Positions 9,259 through 17,340 of a stretch of DNA of 61,516 bases are shown piece by piece. A program made the position numbers and the translations under genes. The stretch spans positions 1 to 61,516 of the forward strand of contig JAIUPL010000031.1 in the NCBI GenBank assembly GCA_020160935.1. The letters are read 5' to 3'. This DNA comes from Bacteroidota bacterium (GTDB lineage: Bacteria > Bacteroidota > Bacteroidia > Chitinophagales > Saprospiraceae). The notes beneath the pieces were generated by a model that was not told the DNA's origin, made no database searches, and saw only the letters and a list, made by a program, of their open reading frames with translations. Each line of letters opens with the position of its first letter. The first letter of the stretch is position 1.

Positions 9259-9437
9259 GAAGGTTCGGCTTTGCCGAACGGGGGGATTTGGGATTTTGCG
9301 GATTCAGCGGATCAAATAGATTTTTTTTAAAATTTCTATCAGGTAAATCAAAAAAAGTGGCCGTCAGGCCACAAAAATCAGTAAAATCCGCTGAACCCGC
9401 AAAATCCCAAATCCCCGTTCGGCGAAGCCGAACCTTC
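9259..9437. repeat. Long inverted repeat between convergent genes (IR2)
   Basis: Arms of 54 nt (9259-9312) and 52 nt (9386-9437) pair with two extra G on the left and two mismatches. Their outer end, GGTTCGGCTT(T/C)GCCGAAC, is itself a small palindrome, followed by GATTTGGGATTTTGCGG. The loop holds a further hairpin, GTGGCC-GTCA-GGCCAC (9357-9372). It fills the gap between the AddB-like gene and the DUF4252/T9SS gene and resembles IR1 at 4076-4196. Confidence 0.9.
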
Positions 9438-9441
9438 TTCA

Positions 9442-10212
9442 TTATCGAATCAATTGCAATTGCTGAATCCCGACCTTACCCTGCCTGGTTACCAACTGCA
9501 CCCAATACGTGCCGCTGTTCAGGTGGCCGAGTTCAATTTGCTCCTGCGACTGACCGGAAAGTTGAATGCTGGATACCTGTCGCCCGTTTTGGTCGATGAT
9601 CGACATGGAAACTGGTGCATCATCCTTTGCAGCGTATTTCAGTGTAATCGAGCCTTTGCTGGGATTGGGACTGATTTGAAATTCAGTTTTGTTCTGGGCG
9701 CTTCTTTCGGCCAGGTTTTTGGCATCTGTTGCATCGAATAAGGCGGCTAAAGAAGGGAGGTCGCCGAGATCGATTTGCCCATGAAACAAAATGAGCACGA
9801 AGTTCTCGGGCGCTCCCACGAGCAGGACAATATCGGTCAGAAGATCGGATTCTTCTTTCGCCCAGATGCGTACGGCAGTCTGATCGTCGCGAACAGCCAG
9901 CAAAGCAGATAATTCGTTTTCATCTACCAAATTGTAGGCTTCCTTGTACAATTGTAGTCCATTGCTGACCTTTTCGGAGGCCAGGATGTGCAGGCTACCG
10001 ATGTCTTTTACCACGTGCTGGATTTTCTTCCAATCTTCGTTGGAAACATCCGTTTTCAGCGTGACATTGAGCAGGTCTTTACTGATAAAGGCAAAAGTAA
10101 AGGCAGGGTCATTTTTGTGTTTTTGAACAAATGACTGGAGCGCATCGCTGGTTTGAGCATGCAACAGGCAGGCGAACAGGAAAGCCGGCAAAAGCAGGAA
10201 TCTTTTTTTCAT
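9442..10212 (-). CDS. DUF4252-like secreted protein with T9SS sorting domain
   Basis: A 256-residue protein with a signal peptide (MKKRFLLLPAFLFACLLHAQ), a DUF4252-like domain (residues about 25-165) and a C-terminal T9SS type A sorting domain. The sorting domain is recognisable by FQISPNPSKGSITLKY, an INxxGRxV-like VSMSIIDQNGRQV, and LNSGTYWVQL. It should therefore be exported by Sec, moved across the outer membrane by the type IX system and anchored or released. DUF4252 proteins are usually small lipoproteins of unknown function; the fusion to a sorting domain is less common. It ends in the arm of an inverted repeat and lies 100 bp downstream of a large lipoprotein gene in the same direction. 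Confidence 0.8.
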   Translation of the reverse strand: MKKRFLLLPAFLFACLLHAQTSDALQSFVQKHKNDPAFTFAFISKDLLNVTLKTDVSNEDWKKIQHVVKDIGSLHILASEKVSNGLQLYKEAYNLVDENELSALLAVRDDQTAVRIWAKEESDLLTDIVLLVGAPENFVLILFHGQIDLGDLPSLAALFDATDAKNLAERSAQNKTEFQISPNPSKGSITLKYAAKDDAPVSMSIIDQNGRQVSSIQLSGQSQEQIELGHLNSGTYWVQLVTRQGKVGIQQLQLIR

Positions 10213-10312
10213 AGCAATAACTTAAAAAATGAAAGAACGATAGAATGAAAAGCAGACGCCTGCGCCAATGGGAATGTTACACTGAAAGTCGGAATTGACA
10301 TTCCTTACTGTG

Positions 10313-13300
10313 TTATTTCTTCCCAATCACTACTGCTGTCGCGTTATTTCTCGCAAAAACCAGGCAAGGCTTCTTGCCGACATGCACTTCCTGTATCCGG
10401 CGGGTTTCACCTTTCATGCGCAAGTCGCCCAATGATGACAGACTCATTTTTCCGCCTGGGCCAATGGAAAGCACTTTGCCATAAAAGGCGTCGTATCGAC
10501 CCATTTCGATATTGCATTCATAAAAATTCCCGCCCAGAACCACCTCTTTTTTCCCGTCGCCATCGAGGTCCTGAAGGGCTGCAGCGTTCAGGGTGCTGAA
10601 TTGCAGTGCGTCGGGCAAAACATGCGCAGTGTAGGTGAATGCCTGGCCGGTATTTTCAAAATACATACTTTCAAACCGATCGGCCTCGCGCAGCACTGCT
10701 TTGGATAGTTTTTCATTTCCAAACAAATCCGATACAGATGCCTTGGCAAAATTGGTCGCCATCAGGTATTTCTTTTTCAGCATGGGAATGGCTTTCATCA
10801 TTTCCTCATGGTTAGCGAATGGAATTTCACGTCCTTTCAGGTAGTAGGTCAGGATTTGCTCTACCTGTCCGTTGCCGTCAAAATCGCTCACATACATTTT
10901 AACCGGCTCAGTATCAGTAGGTTTGAAACGGCAATTGCCGCCCGTGTTTCCAGCCAGAATATCCACATCGCCATCCCCGTCAAAGTCGTAGGGCAGCGCA
11001 AAATTCCACCAGCCGCTGCCCGTTGCCAGCGTCTTTTTCTCGAATTTCCCTTGGTTGTTTACAAAAACGGTCAAGGGCGCCCACTCCATGGCAAGAAGGA
11101 GGTCCTGATCTTCATCGCCGTCCAGATCTGCCCAGGCGCCTTTTTTTACAAGCCCGACGTCTCCCAAACCGGGTGCTGCGCTGGCCGTCACGTCCTCGAA
11201 ACGGCCATTGCCCATGTTTTGCATCAAATAGGAATTGGGCGTGATGCCATAATTCCAGGGAACAGCCCGGCCGCCAAAGAAAAAATCCGTGCGCCCGTCG
11301 CCGTTAAAATCGCATGGCAACACACAGGATGCTGTCATAAAAAGGGTAGGGAAGGGGTCGACTCGGGTGAAATGCCCCTTGCCATCGTTGAGGTAGGCGC
11401 GTTGCTTCATTTGCTCGTCCTTGCCCCGGTATTCATTGCCGCCAGCGGCAATAACCAGGTCGAGATCGCCGTCATTTTCCAGGTCGGCAAAAACGGCATC
11501 CACGTCTTCAAACATGCTATCCTGCACGATGGCTTCCGGTGTTTCCAACTTGAAAACACCTCCGCTTTTCTGGATGTATAAAGCACTGCGCTCGCGCTTG
11601 GATGAGCCAAAAAATACATCTTCCAGCCCGTCGCCGTTCACATCGCCCACAGCCAGCGCGGGGCCTTCCGTGGATACCATATTGGGAATGAGCGTTTCCC
11701 GGTTGAACTCGACAAACGGGTTTTCAATGTGCTTGAAATTCAATCCCGTGCGTGCAGAAATATCTTCAAAAGCAAAGGCAGGTTTTTGGGGTGGATACAC
11801 CTTGTTGAAGTCGGCCCTTGGCAAGTTGGCATTCCATTCCAGGATCTGGGGCTGATTGAAAACAAGGTTTGCAATACGCTGATACGACCCGTCTGGCCAG
11901 ATACAGTACACTGAATCAATGGACGCCTGATCGCCCACACCCACATACAGCGGGATATGCGCGCTGGATTGGTAGCCCCGTACCGGGTAAAATTCTTCGG
12001 TTTCCCGGCTGCCATCGTGTTTAAAAACCAGGATTTTTGTGCCAATGCCATGGCTGTTTCCGGGCTGTCCTTTGAGTTGAAACGACAGGTAGGCGCCGGC
12101 AGTGGGATTGGATTCTCGTAGCAGGTTTTGGTACACGAATGGCTCGTCTTCCAGGTTGTTGGTCACGATGTCCAGGTCGCCATCATTGTCCAGATCGGCG
12201 TACACCGCACCATTGGAAAAAGAGGTTACGGCTGATCCGATCTGCTCGCTCAGGTCGTCGAAACGAAGTTTGCCCGTGTTGCGAAACAGTTTGTTAGGCA
12301 GTTTTACCCGCGGCATACGGTCTACGACGGCCAGTTCTTTTTCATCTACGCTTCTGGTGGAATTTTCCTTGAGTTGCAGCCCTCTGTCTTCCTGAAATTT
12401 TACAAAATCGATGTCGTTCATGCGGCGCGGAATGCCATTGCTGACAAACAGGTCCTTGAAACCATCGCTGTCGAAATCCATCCAGAGCGGCGACCAGGAC
12501 CAGTCGGTGGCTGCTACGCCGGCAAACAGGCCAATTTCACTAAAAGTACCATCACCATTGTTCAGTTGCAGGTTGTTTCGGGTAAACTGGTAGTGGTAAC
12601 CATGCCCGATTTTGTATTGATACAGGCCGTAGTTGTCTTCCCCCAGCGAACTTTTCAGGATGTATGGATCTTCCGGCAACATATCCAGCGAAATGATGTC
12701 GTTCCAGCCGTCGTTGTTCACATCGGCCATATCCACACCCATGGAAAACTGGCTGGTGTGCATCATTTCTTCGGTGATGGATTCGCGAAATGTGCCGTTT
12801 TTCTGATTGATGTACAGGTAATCGTTTTCATGGAAGTCATTTCCGATATAAATATCCGGGTAGCCGTCGTTGTTCAGGTCGCCTGTCACGATACCCAGCC
12901 CGTATCCGATTACCGTACTCAGAATGCCCGATTGTGCGGTCACGTCCGTAAACTTTCCGTTGTCATTGCGCATCAGACGGTCGCCAGCCAGCGGGTGCAT
13001 TTGCCCTTCAAAGGCTTTTTTGGGGCCGAATGTGCCGTTCTGGTGCAGAGAATGGTTGAGTTGGAACATATCCAGGTCACCGTCCAGATCATAATCGAAA
13101 AAGGAGGCTTGTGTGGCAAAACCTTTCAGATCGAGGCCGTATGTAGCAGCCCGATCCTCGTAGTGTGGCACGCCGTTGTCGATGCCCGTGCAGATAAACA
13201 ATTGATTGCGTCCGTGAATGCTTTGGTACTCGCCAATTTGACCCACGTATAAATCCAGCATTCCGTCGTTGTTGAGGTCGACCACGCTGATGCCGGAAGT

Positions 13301-13645
13301 CCAGCCTTCCATACCCGCCACGCCGGCCTGATCGGTTACATCTTTGAATTTCAGCCCACCCTGGTTCAAATACATCTTGTTGGGCCCCATATTGTTGGTA
13401 AAATACAGATCGACCAGCCCGTCGTTGTTGAAATCGCCTGCTCCTACGCCGCCACCGTTAAAGAAGTACATGTAATTGAATACATTGAACTCGCCGCTTT
13501 GGTGCAATTCGTTCATAAAATCGAGCCCGGTACTTTCTTTCCGAAGCAACTGGAACAAGGCTGGTTTCTTTTCCTTCTGCCCGCAGGAGGCAAGAAAAAA
13601 GGATAAAACGATCACTCCAACGGGTAAGAATATATGCTTGATCAT
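10313..13645 (-). CDS. Large FG-GAP/VCBS repeat lipoprotein with ASPIC/UnbV domain (CRTAC1 family)
   Basis: A 1110-residue lipoprotein (signal ending FFLASC). It consists almost wholly of FG-GAP/VCBS calcium-binding propeller repeats, each with a D-x-N-x-D-G-x-x-D motif: GDFNNDGLVDLYF near residue 70, GDLNNDGYPDIYIG, ADVNNDGWNDI, GDVNGDGLEDVFFG and ADLDGDEDQDLLLA. An ASPIC/UnbV domain sits near the middle (HGIGTKILVF to YCIWPDGSYQRI). Such proteins are common in Bacteroidota and are inferred to be surface or matrix proteins; the real function is unknown. The start was placed at MIKHIF rather than 17 codons upstream, because a full promoter lies directly before it and the lipobox position then fits. 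Confidence 0.85.
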   Translation of the reverse strand: MIKHIFLPVGVIVLSFFLASCGQKEKKPALFQLLRKESTGLDFMNELHQSGEFNVFNYMYFFNGGGVGAGDFNNDGLVDLYFTNNMGPNKMYLNQGGLKFKDVTDQAGVAGMEGWTSGISVVDLNNDGMLDLYVGQIGEYQSIHGRNQLFICTGIDNGVPHYEDRAATYGLDLKGFATQASFFDYDLDGDLDMFQLNHSLHQNGTFGPKKAFEGQMHPLAGDRLMRNDNGKFTDVTAQSGILSTVIGYGLGIVTGDLNNDGYPDIYIGNDFHENDYLYINQKNGTFRESITEEMMHTSQFSMGVDMADVNNDGWNDIISLDMLPEDPYILKSSLGEDNYGLYQYKIGHGYHYQFTRNNLQLNNGDGTFSEIGLFAGVAATDWSWSPLWMDFDSDGFKDLFVSNGIPRRMNDIDFVKFQEDRGLQLKENSTRSVDEKELAVVDRMPRVKLPNKLFRNTGKLRFDDLSEQIGSAVTSFSNGAVYADLDNDGDLDIVTNNLEDEPFVYQNLLRESNPTAGAYLSFQLKGQPGNSHGIGTKILVFKHDGSRETEEFYPVRGYQSSAHIPLYVGVGDQASIDSVYCIWPDGSYQRIANLVFNQPQILEWNANLPRADFNKVYPPQKPAFAFEDISARTGLNFKHIENPFVEFNRETLIPNMVSTEGPALAVGDVNGDGLEDVFFGSSKRERSALYIQKSGGVFKLETPEAIVQDSMFEDVDAVFADLENDGDLDLVIAAGGNEYRGKDEQMKQRAYLNDGKGHFTRVDPFPTLFMTASCVLPCDFNGDGRTDFFFGGRAVPWNYGITPNSYLMQNMGNGRFEDVTASAAPGLGDVGLVKKGAWADLDGDEDQDLLLAMEWAPLTVFVNNQGKFEKKTLATGSGWWNFALPYDFDGDGDVDILAGNTGGNCRFKPTDTEPVKMYVSDFDGNGQVEQILTYYLKGREIPFANHEEMMKAIPMLKKKYLMATNFAKASVSDLFGNEKLSKAVLREADRFESMYFENTGQAFTYTAHVLPDALQFSTLNAAALQDLDGDGKKEVVLGGNFYECNIEMGRYDAFYGKVLSIGPGGKMSLSSLGDLRMKGETRRIQEVHVGKKPCLVFARNNATAVVIGKK

Positions 13646-13650
13646 ACGGG

Positions 13651-13678
13651 CAAAGATAGCATTTCTCATTTCGGACAA
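13651..13678 (-). promoter_or_regulatory. Promoter of the FG-GAP lipoprotein gene, apparently leaderless
   Basis: On the minus strand TTG (13678-13676), 17 bases, then TATCTTTG (13658-13651) match the phylum promoter well. Only five bases (CCCGT) separate the -7 element from the ATG at 13645. Transcription would start at or next to the start codon. Confidence 0.6.
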
Positions 13679-13722
13679 GGCGTAGTATTCTTGCATCCTT
13701 TTGTGAAGAATAACAAAAACGC

Positions 13723-16065
13723 ATGAAAACCCTGTTCCTTTCCTGCCTGCTTTCCCTGACTGTCTGCAGCCTTCGGGCGCAGTTGACGATCGATGCCATC
13801 ATGGCCGACCCCAAAATTTCGGTAGGCCCCTTGCCTTCTTCACCTTACTGGTCGGAAGACAGCCGAACCGTTTATTTTTACTGGAATCCGGAGCTTCGCA
13901 CAGCCGATTCTCTGTATGCGATATCTGTAGGTGAAAATAAACCGTACAAGGTGAGCCCTGCAGAACGCCGCGCTCTACCAGGACGCGGCGGGGCATACAA
14001 TCGGGCTCGCACACAAAAGGTATATGTGCAAAATGGCGACCTGTTTTTGCTCGACATTCCTTCCTTGAAGTCCCTTGCGCTTACGAATACCCTGGAGAGT
14101 GAAAACGAACCTTATTTCAGCACCGACGAATCCAGCGTTTTTTTCACCAAAGGAAATAACCTGTTCAGTATCGATCTGGATCGAGGGTATTTGAAGCAAT
14201 GGACCAATTTTGTAACGGAGCGCTCCGAAAAAGAGTCTGCCAAAAAAAATACGCAGGAAGAATGGCTCAAAAACCAGCAATTGGCGCTGTTTCAAACGCT
14301 CAAAACTAAATCGGATCGGGCAAAAGAAGCAGAAATGAATGAAAAAAGCCAGCCAGCCACGCACCCCAAAGAAGTTTTTCTGGACAACAAGAGCATCGAT
14401 GACCTCAAAATAAGCCCGGATGGCAAGTTCATTACTTTCCAATTGAACATTTCTCCCAAAAATAACCGGCGCACCAACATTCCCAGTTATGTAACCGAAT
14501 CTGGTTTTACTGAAAATATTCCGGGCCGTACCAAAGTCGGCAGTGTACAGTCCAGCCAGGAATTATGGGTGTTGAACATTGCCGAAGATACGATCGTTCA
14601 GGTAAACCTTGCCGGGCTGGACGGCCTTTCCGACGAACCGGCGTATTTGAAAGAATACACGCAGGCAGATACCCTTTCCAGGAAAAAACCGGCCACAAGG
14701 AAGGTCTATTTTCAGGAGATCATGTGGTCAGACAAAGGCGCTCATGCAGTGGTGGTAGTACGTAGCCTCGACAACAAGGATCGCTGGATAGCAGAACTGG
14801 ACCTTGCCAATGCCAGCCTGAAAACCCTCGACCGGCAGCGCGACGAGGCATGGATCGGTGGCCCCATCAATGCACTTGGATTTCTGGATGACCACACGTT
14901 GTTTTTTCAATCGGAGGCCGACGGGTTTGCACATCTTTATACCATGGACCTTTCCAGCGGCTTGAAAAAACAACTCACAAAAGGGTCTTTTGAAGTATTG
15001 AATGTTCAATTGTCGCGCGATAAAACCCAATTCTACCTGACTACCAACGAATTGAACCCGGGCGAACAACACCTGTACAAAATGTCGGTTTCTGGAGGAC
15101 AGCGCGAGCAAATTACCCAAAAAAGCGGGGCCTGGCAGGCTTTCTTATCGCCTGACAATCAGCATTTTGCATATTTATATTCCTCTGCCACACAGCCCTG
15201 GGAATTGTTTTTGCAAAAAAATCAACCAGGCGCAGCACCCGTTCAGATTACTTTTTCACAAAGTGAACAATTCAAATCCTACCCGTGGCGGACTCCCGAA
15301 TTTGTAAAAATAAAAGCCCGCGATGGTGCTGAAGTCCATGCCCGGCTGTATCGTGCCAAAGGGAAAAAAGGCTCAAAGCCCGCTGTCGTGTTTGTGCATG
15401 GAGCCGGGTATCTGCAAAATGCGCATCGCTGGTGGAGTACTTATTTCCGTGAAAACATGTTCCACAACTTTCTCGCTGATCGTGGCTACACCGTATTGGA
15501 TATGGATTATCGTGGGTCGGCCGGTTACGGGCGCGACTGGCGTACGGGAATTTACAGGCACATGGGTGGAAAAGACCTTCAAGATCATGTGGACGGTGCC
15601 GCATGGCTGGTGCAGCACGAGGGCGTCGATCCGCAGCGTATCGGCATTTATGGCGGTTCGTATGGCGGGTTCATAACGCTGATGGCCATGTTTACAACGC
15701 CGGATGTGTTTAAATCGGGCGCTGCACTGCGTCCGGTTACCGATTGGGCAGCATATAACCACGGTTACACCTCGAACATTCTCAACGAGCCGCAGTTGGA
15801 CTCGATTGCTTACCAACGGAGTTCGCCGATCAACTTCGCCGATGGCCTGAAAGGTAATCTGCTGATTTGCCATGGCATGATCGACGTAAACGTCCATTAC
15901 CAGGATGTGGTCAGGCTGACGCAGCGACTGATCGAATTGAGAAAGGAAAACTGGGAAGTGGCGTCCTATCCGGTGGAAGACCATGGCTTTACAGAGCCGA
16001 CTTCCTGGGCGGATGAATACAAACGGATATTCAAATTATTTGAACGCACCTTGAGACGGCCATGA
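13723..16065 (+). CDS. S9 family (DPP-IV-type) serine peptidase, exported
   Basis: A 780-residue exported peptidase of the dipeptidyl-peptidase IV branch of S9 proteases. A signal peptide (MKTLFLSCLLSLTVCSLRAQ) precedes a beta-propeller (residues 25-520) with SPDGKFI-like repeats. The alpha/beta hydrolase domain carries Ser near 646 (GGSYGGF), Asp near 721 (GMIDVNV) and His near 754 (EDHGF). It probably works in the periplasm, releasing dipeptides from imported or surface-cut peptides, and may complement the prolyl oligopeptidase at 1901-4060. It is a single gene; a perfect 63-bp inverted repeat follows it. Confidence 0.9.
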   Translation: MKTLFLSCLLSLTVCSLRAQLTIDAIMADPKISVGPLPSSPYWSEDSRTVYFYWNPELRTADSLYAISVGENKPYKVSPAERRALPGRGGAYNRARTQKVYVQNGDLFLLDIPSLKSLALTNTLESENEPYFSTDESSVFFTKGNNLFSIDLDRGYLKQWTNFVTERSEKESAKKNTQEEWLKNQQLALFQTLKTKSDRAKEAEMNEKSQPATHPKEVFLDNKSIDDLKISPDGKFITFQLNISPKNNRRTNIPSYVTESGFTENIPGRTKVGSVQSSQELWVLNIAEDTIVQVNLAGLDGLSDEPAYLKEYTQADTLSRKKPATRKVYFQEIMWSDKGAHAVVVVRSLDNKDRWIAELDLANASLKTLDRQRDEAWIGGPINALGFLDDHTLFFQSEADGFAHLYTMDLSSGLKKQLTKGSFEVLNVQLSRDKTQFYLTTNELNPGEQHLYKMSVSGGQREQITQKSGAWQAFLSPDNQHFAYLYSSATQPWELFLQKNQPGAAPVQITFSQSEQFKSYPWRTPEFVKIKARDGAEVHARLYRAKGKKGSKPAVVFVHGAGYLQNAHRWWSTYFRENMFHNFLADRGYTVLDMDYRGSAGYGRDWRTGIYRHMGGKDLQDHVDGAAWLVQHEGVDPQRIGIYGGSYGGFITLMAMFTTPDVFKSGAALRPVTDWAAYNHGYTSNILNEPQLDSIAYQRSSPINFADGLKGNLLICHGMIDVNVHYQDVVRLTQRLIELRKENWEVASYPVEDHGFTEPTSWADEYKRIFKLFERTLRRP

Positions 16066-16124
16066 TGCATTCAAGACAATTTTTGGAGTGGAATATTGGT
16101 CAGGTAATTCATTGTAGATTCCCC

Positions 16125-16285
16125 GTAGAGTAATTTCCCGCAGAACTCGCAGATTTACCCGCAGAACTCGCAGAATGTAGAGTACACTTAGAGTACTCCT
16201 TTTTTTCGCTTTGAAAATATTGGTGTACTCTACATTCTGCGAGTTCTGCGGGTAAATCTGCGAGTTCTGCGGGAAATTACTCTAC
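16125..16285. repeat. Perfect 63-bp inverted repeat (IR3)
   Basis: The arms 16125-16187 and 16223-16285 are exact reverse complements over all 63 nt around a 35-nt loop. Each arm is built from degenerate words: CCCGCAGAACTCGCAGA occurs twice and GTAGAGTA at both ends. The 370-bp gap between the peptidase gene and the DksA-like gene holds this element, its tandem extension and a terminator, and no gene. Confidence 0.95.
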
Positions 16286-16330
16286 GTTCTGCGGGAAATT
16301 ACTCTACATGCTGCGGGAAACTCCTCTACG
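16265..16330. repeat. Three 22-bp tandem repeats extending IR3
   Basis: The right arm of the perfect inverted repeat runs into three consecutive 22-bp units, TTCTGCGGGAAATTACTCTA plus CG, then the same plus CA, then a diverged copy (TGCTGCGGGAAACTCCTCTA plus CG). Only the first unit has its partner in the left arm. Confidence 0.85.
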
Positions 16331-16341
16331 CAAACAACCCA

Positions 16342-16384
16342 CAAAAAAATATCCCGAACCCTGGCCTTGACCAAAATTCGGGAT
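16342..16384 (-). terminator. Possible terminator after the DksA-like gene region
   Basis: ATCCCGAA (16351-16358) and TTCGGGAT (16377-16384) form an 8-bp stem. On the minus strand it is followed by ATTTTTTTG, as expected for an intrinsic terminator of the DksA-like gene that ends at 16436. Confidence 0.65.
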
Positions 16385-16435
16385 GACGCATGTCAGAATT
16401 AAAGTGCCTTACAAGAGGCGAAGCGCACAAAAAAA

Positions 16436-17026
16436 CTAGGCTTCATCGTCCTCTTCGAACTTGCGGCGTTCGTATCCGGCATCTTCCATGGATTCATTGT
16501 CAATTTCCCAGTCGTCGCTACCACCTGGTGCGGACGGGCGCTTGCCGGGGAGCCGCACCTTGTCGCCAATAGGCTTGCCTGCCGGACGTTCGCCCTCTTC
16601 GCCGCCTGCATTAAAGAAGTCGCCTGCAGTTTCCTGCGAGGCATCCTTTCCGGAATTGGCAATATTTTTACCGTCGATACTTTTGGTGGCATGTGGCACC
16701 AGACGAAGGCGGCTTTTATCGATCAAAACGCCGGTAACGCTGCAAATGCCGTATGTTTTATTTTGAATACGAAGCAATGCATTGCGCAAATCCTGAACAT
16801 AACGCTGCTGACGCATCATCATACGCTGAAGCATTTCCAGGTCGGTGTGCGTTGTCGAGTCATCGTACCAGTCACCTCCTTGCTGATTAAAACCGTTCTC
16901 ATTGAGGTCGGCAATCTGTTGCTGAGTGGTATTCAATTCCTCCTGGGCCTGTATCAGTTTGCTATCGATCAGCACTTTGAATTCTTGCAATTCTTCGTCG
17001 CTGTACCTTAGTTTAGGCTCGTTCAT
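16436..17026 (-). CDS. TraR/DksA-like protein lacking the zinc cysteines
   Basis: A 196-residue cytoplasmic protein with the DksA architecture: an N-terminal coiled coil (residues 10-85, with DLEMLQRMMMRQQRYVQDL), then the zinc-finger region YGICSVTGVLIDKSRLRLVP and HATKSI. DksA binds RNA polymerase through its secondary channel and adjusts transcription with ppGpp. Here only one of the four cysteines remains (C-x-x-T, and K-S-I-D in place of the second pair), so it probably binds no zinc, as in many Bacteroidota copies. Residues 140-196 are a charged, disordered Gly/Glu/Asp-rich tail. Start chosen at MNEPKLRYS; a -7 element lies 58 bases upstream. Confidence 0.8.
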   Translation of the reverse strand: MNEPKLRYSDEELQEFKVLIDSKLIQAQEELNTTQQQIADLNENGFNQQGGDWYDDSTTHTDLEMLQRMMMRQQRYVQDLRNALLRIQNKTYGICSVTGVLIDKSRLRLVPHATKSIDGKNIANSGKDASQETAGDFFNAGGEEGERPAGKPIGDKVRLPGKRPSAPGGSDDWEIDNESMEDAGYERRKFEEDDEA

Positions 17027-17083
17027 AATTGTCAGGTTAAAAATTACGGTGTGTTTGAGAATTTCTTTCTGGTTTTTGCGGGG

Positions 17084-17091
17084 CAAAATTA
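17084..17091 (-). promoter_or_regulatory. -7 promoter element for the DksA-like gene
   Basis: TAATTTTG on the minus strand matches TAnnTTTG and lies about 58 bases before the start codon. No TTG at -33 spacing was seen. It sits in the 314-bp divergent gap between the DksA-like and E1 genes, which otherwise shows only AT-rich sequence and the opposite promoter. Confidence 0.45.
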
Positions 17092-17277
17092 GGTCAAAAA
17101 AAACTTTGAAAATGATGAGTTTTCAAAAATTTAATATTTTGATAAGTACCATACACTCCAACTTATTTTTGGAAACACAATTCAAGACCTGAAATTCAAT
17201 GGTTTGAGGTTGCTGTTACTCCAGCAGCAAAATAACGTGCAAGGCACATGGATGTATTCATTCGCTAAAAATTGCTT

Positions 17278-17285
17278 TACTTTTG
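17278..17285 (+). promoter_or_regulatory. -7 promoter element for the E1 dehydrogenase gene
   Basis: TACTTTTG matches TAnnTTTG exactly, 55 bases before the ATG at 17341. The -33 region lacks a clear TTG. Confidence 0.45.
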
Positions 17286-17340
17286 CTCGCCTTTTCAAAT
17301 ACACATCCATCTACCAATCGCCAACTTTTACCTGACAAGC

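Noticed and set aside
12374-13252. 292-codon open frame on the plus strand in the FG-GAP gene
   Set aside because: Antisense to regular calcium-binding repeats; Val/Ile/His-rich composition typical of shadow frames.
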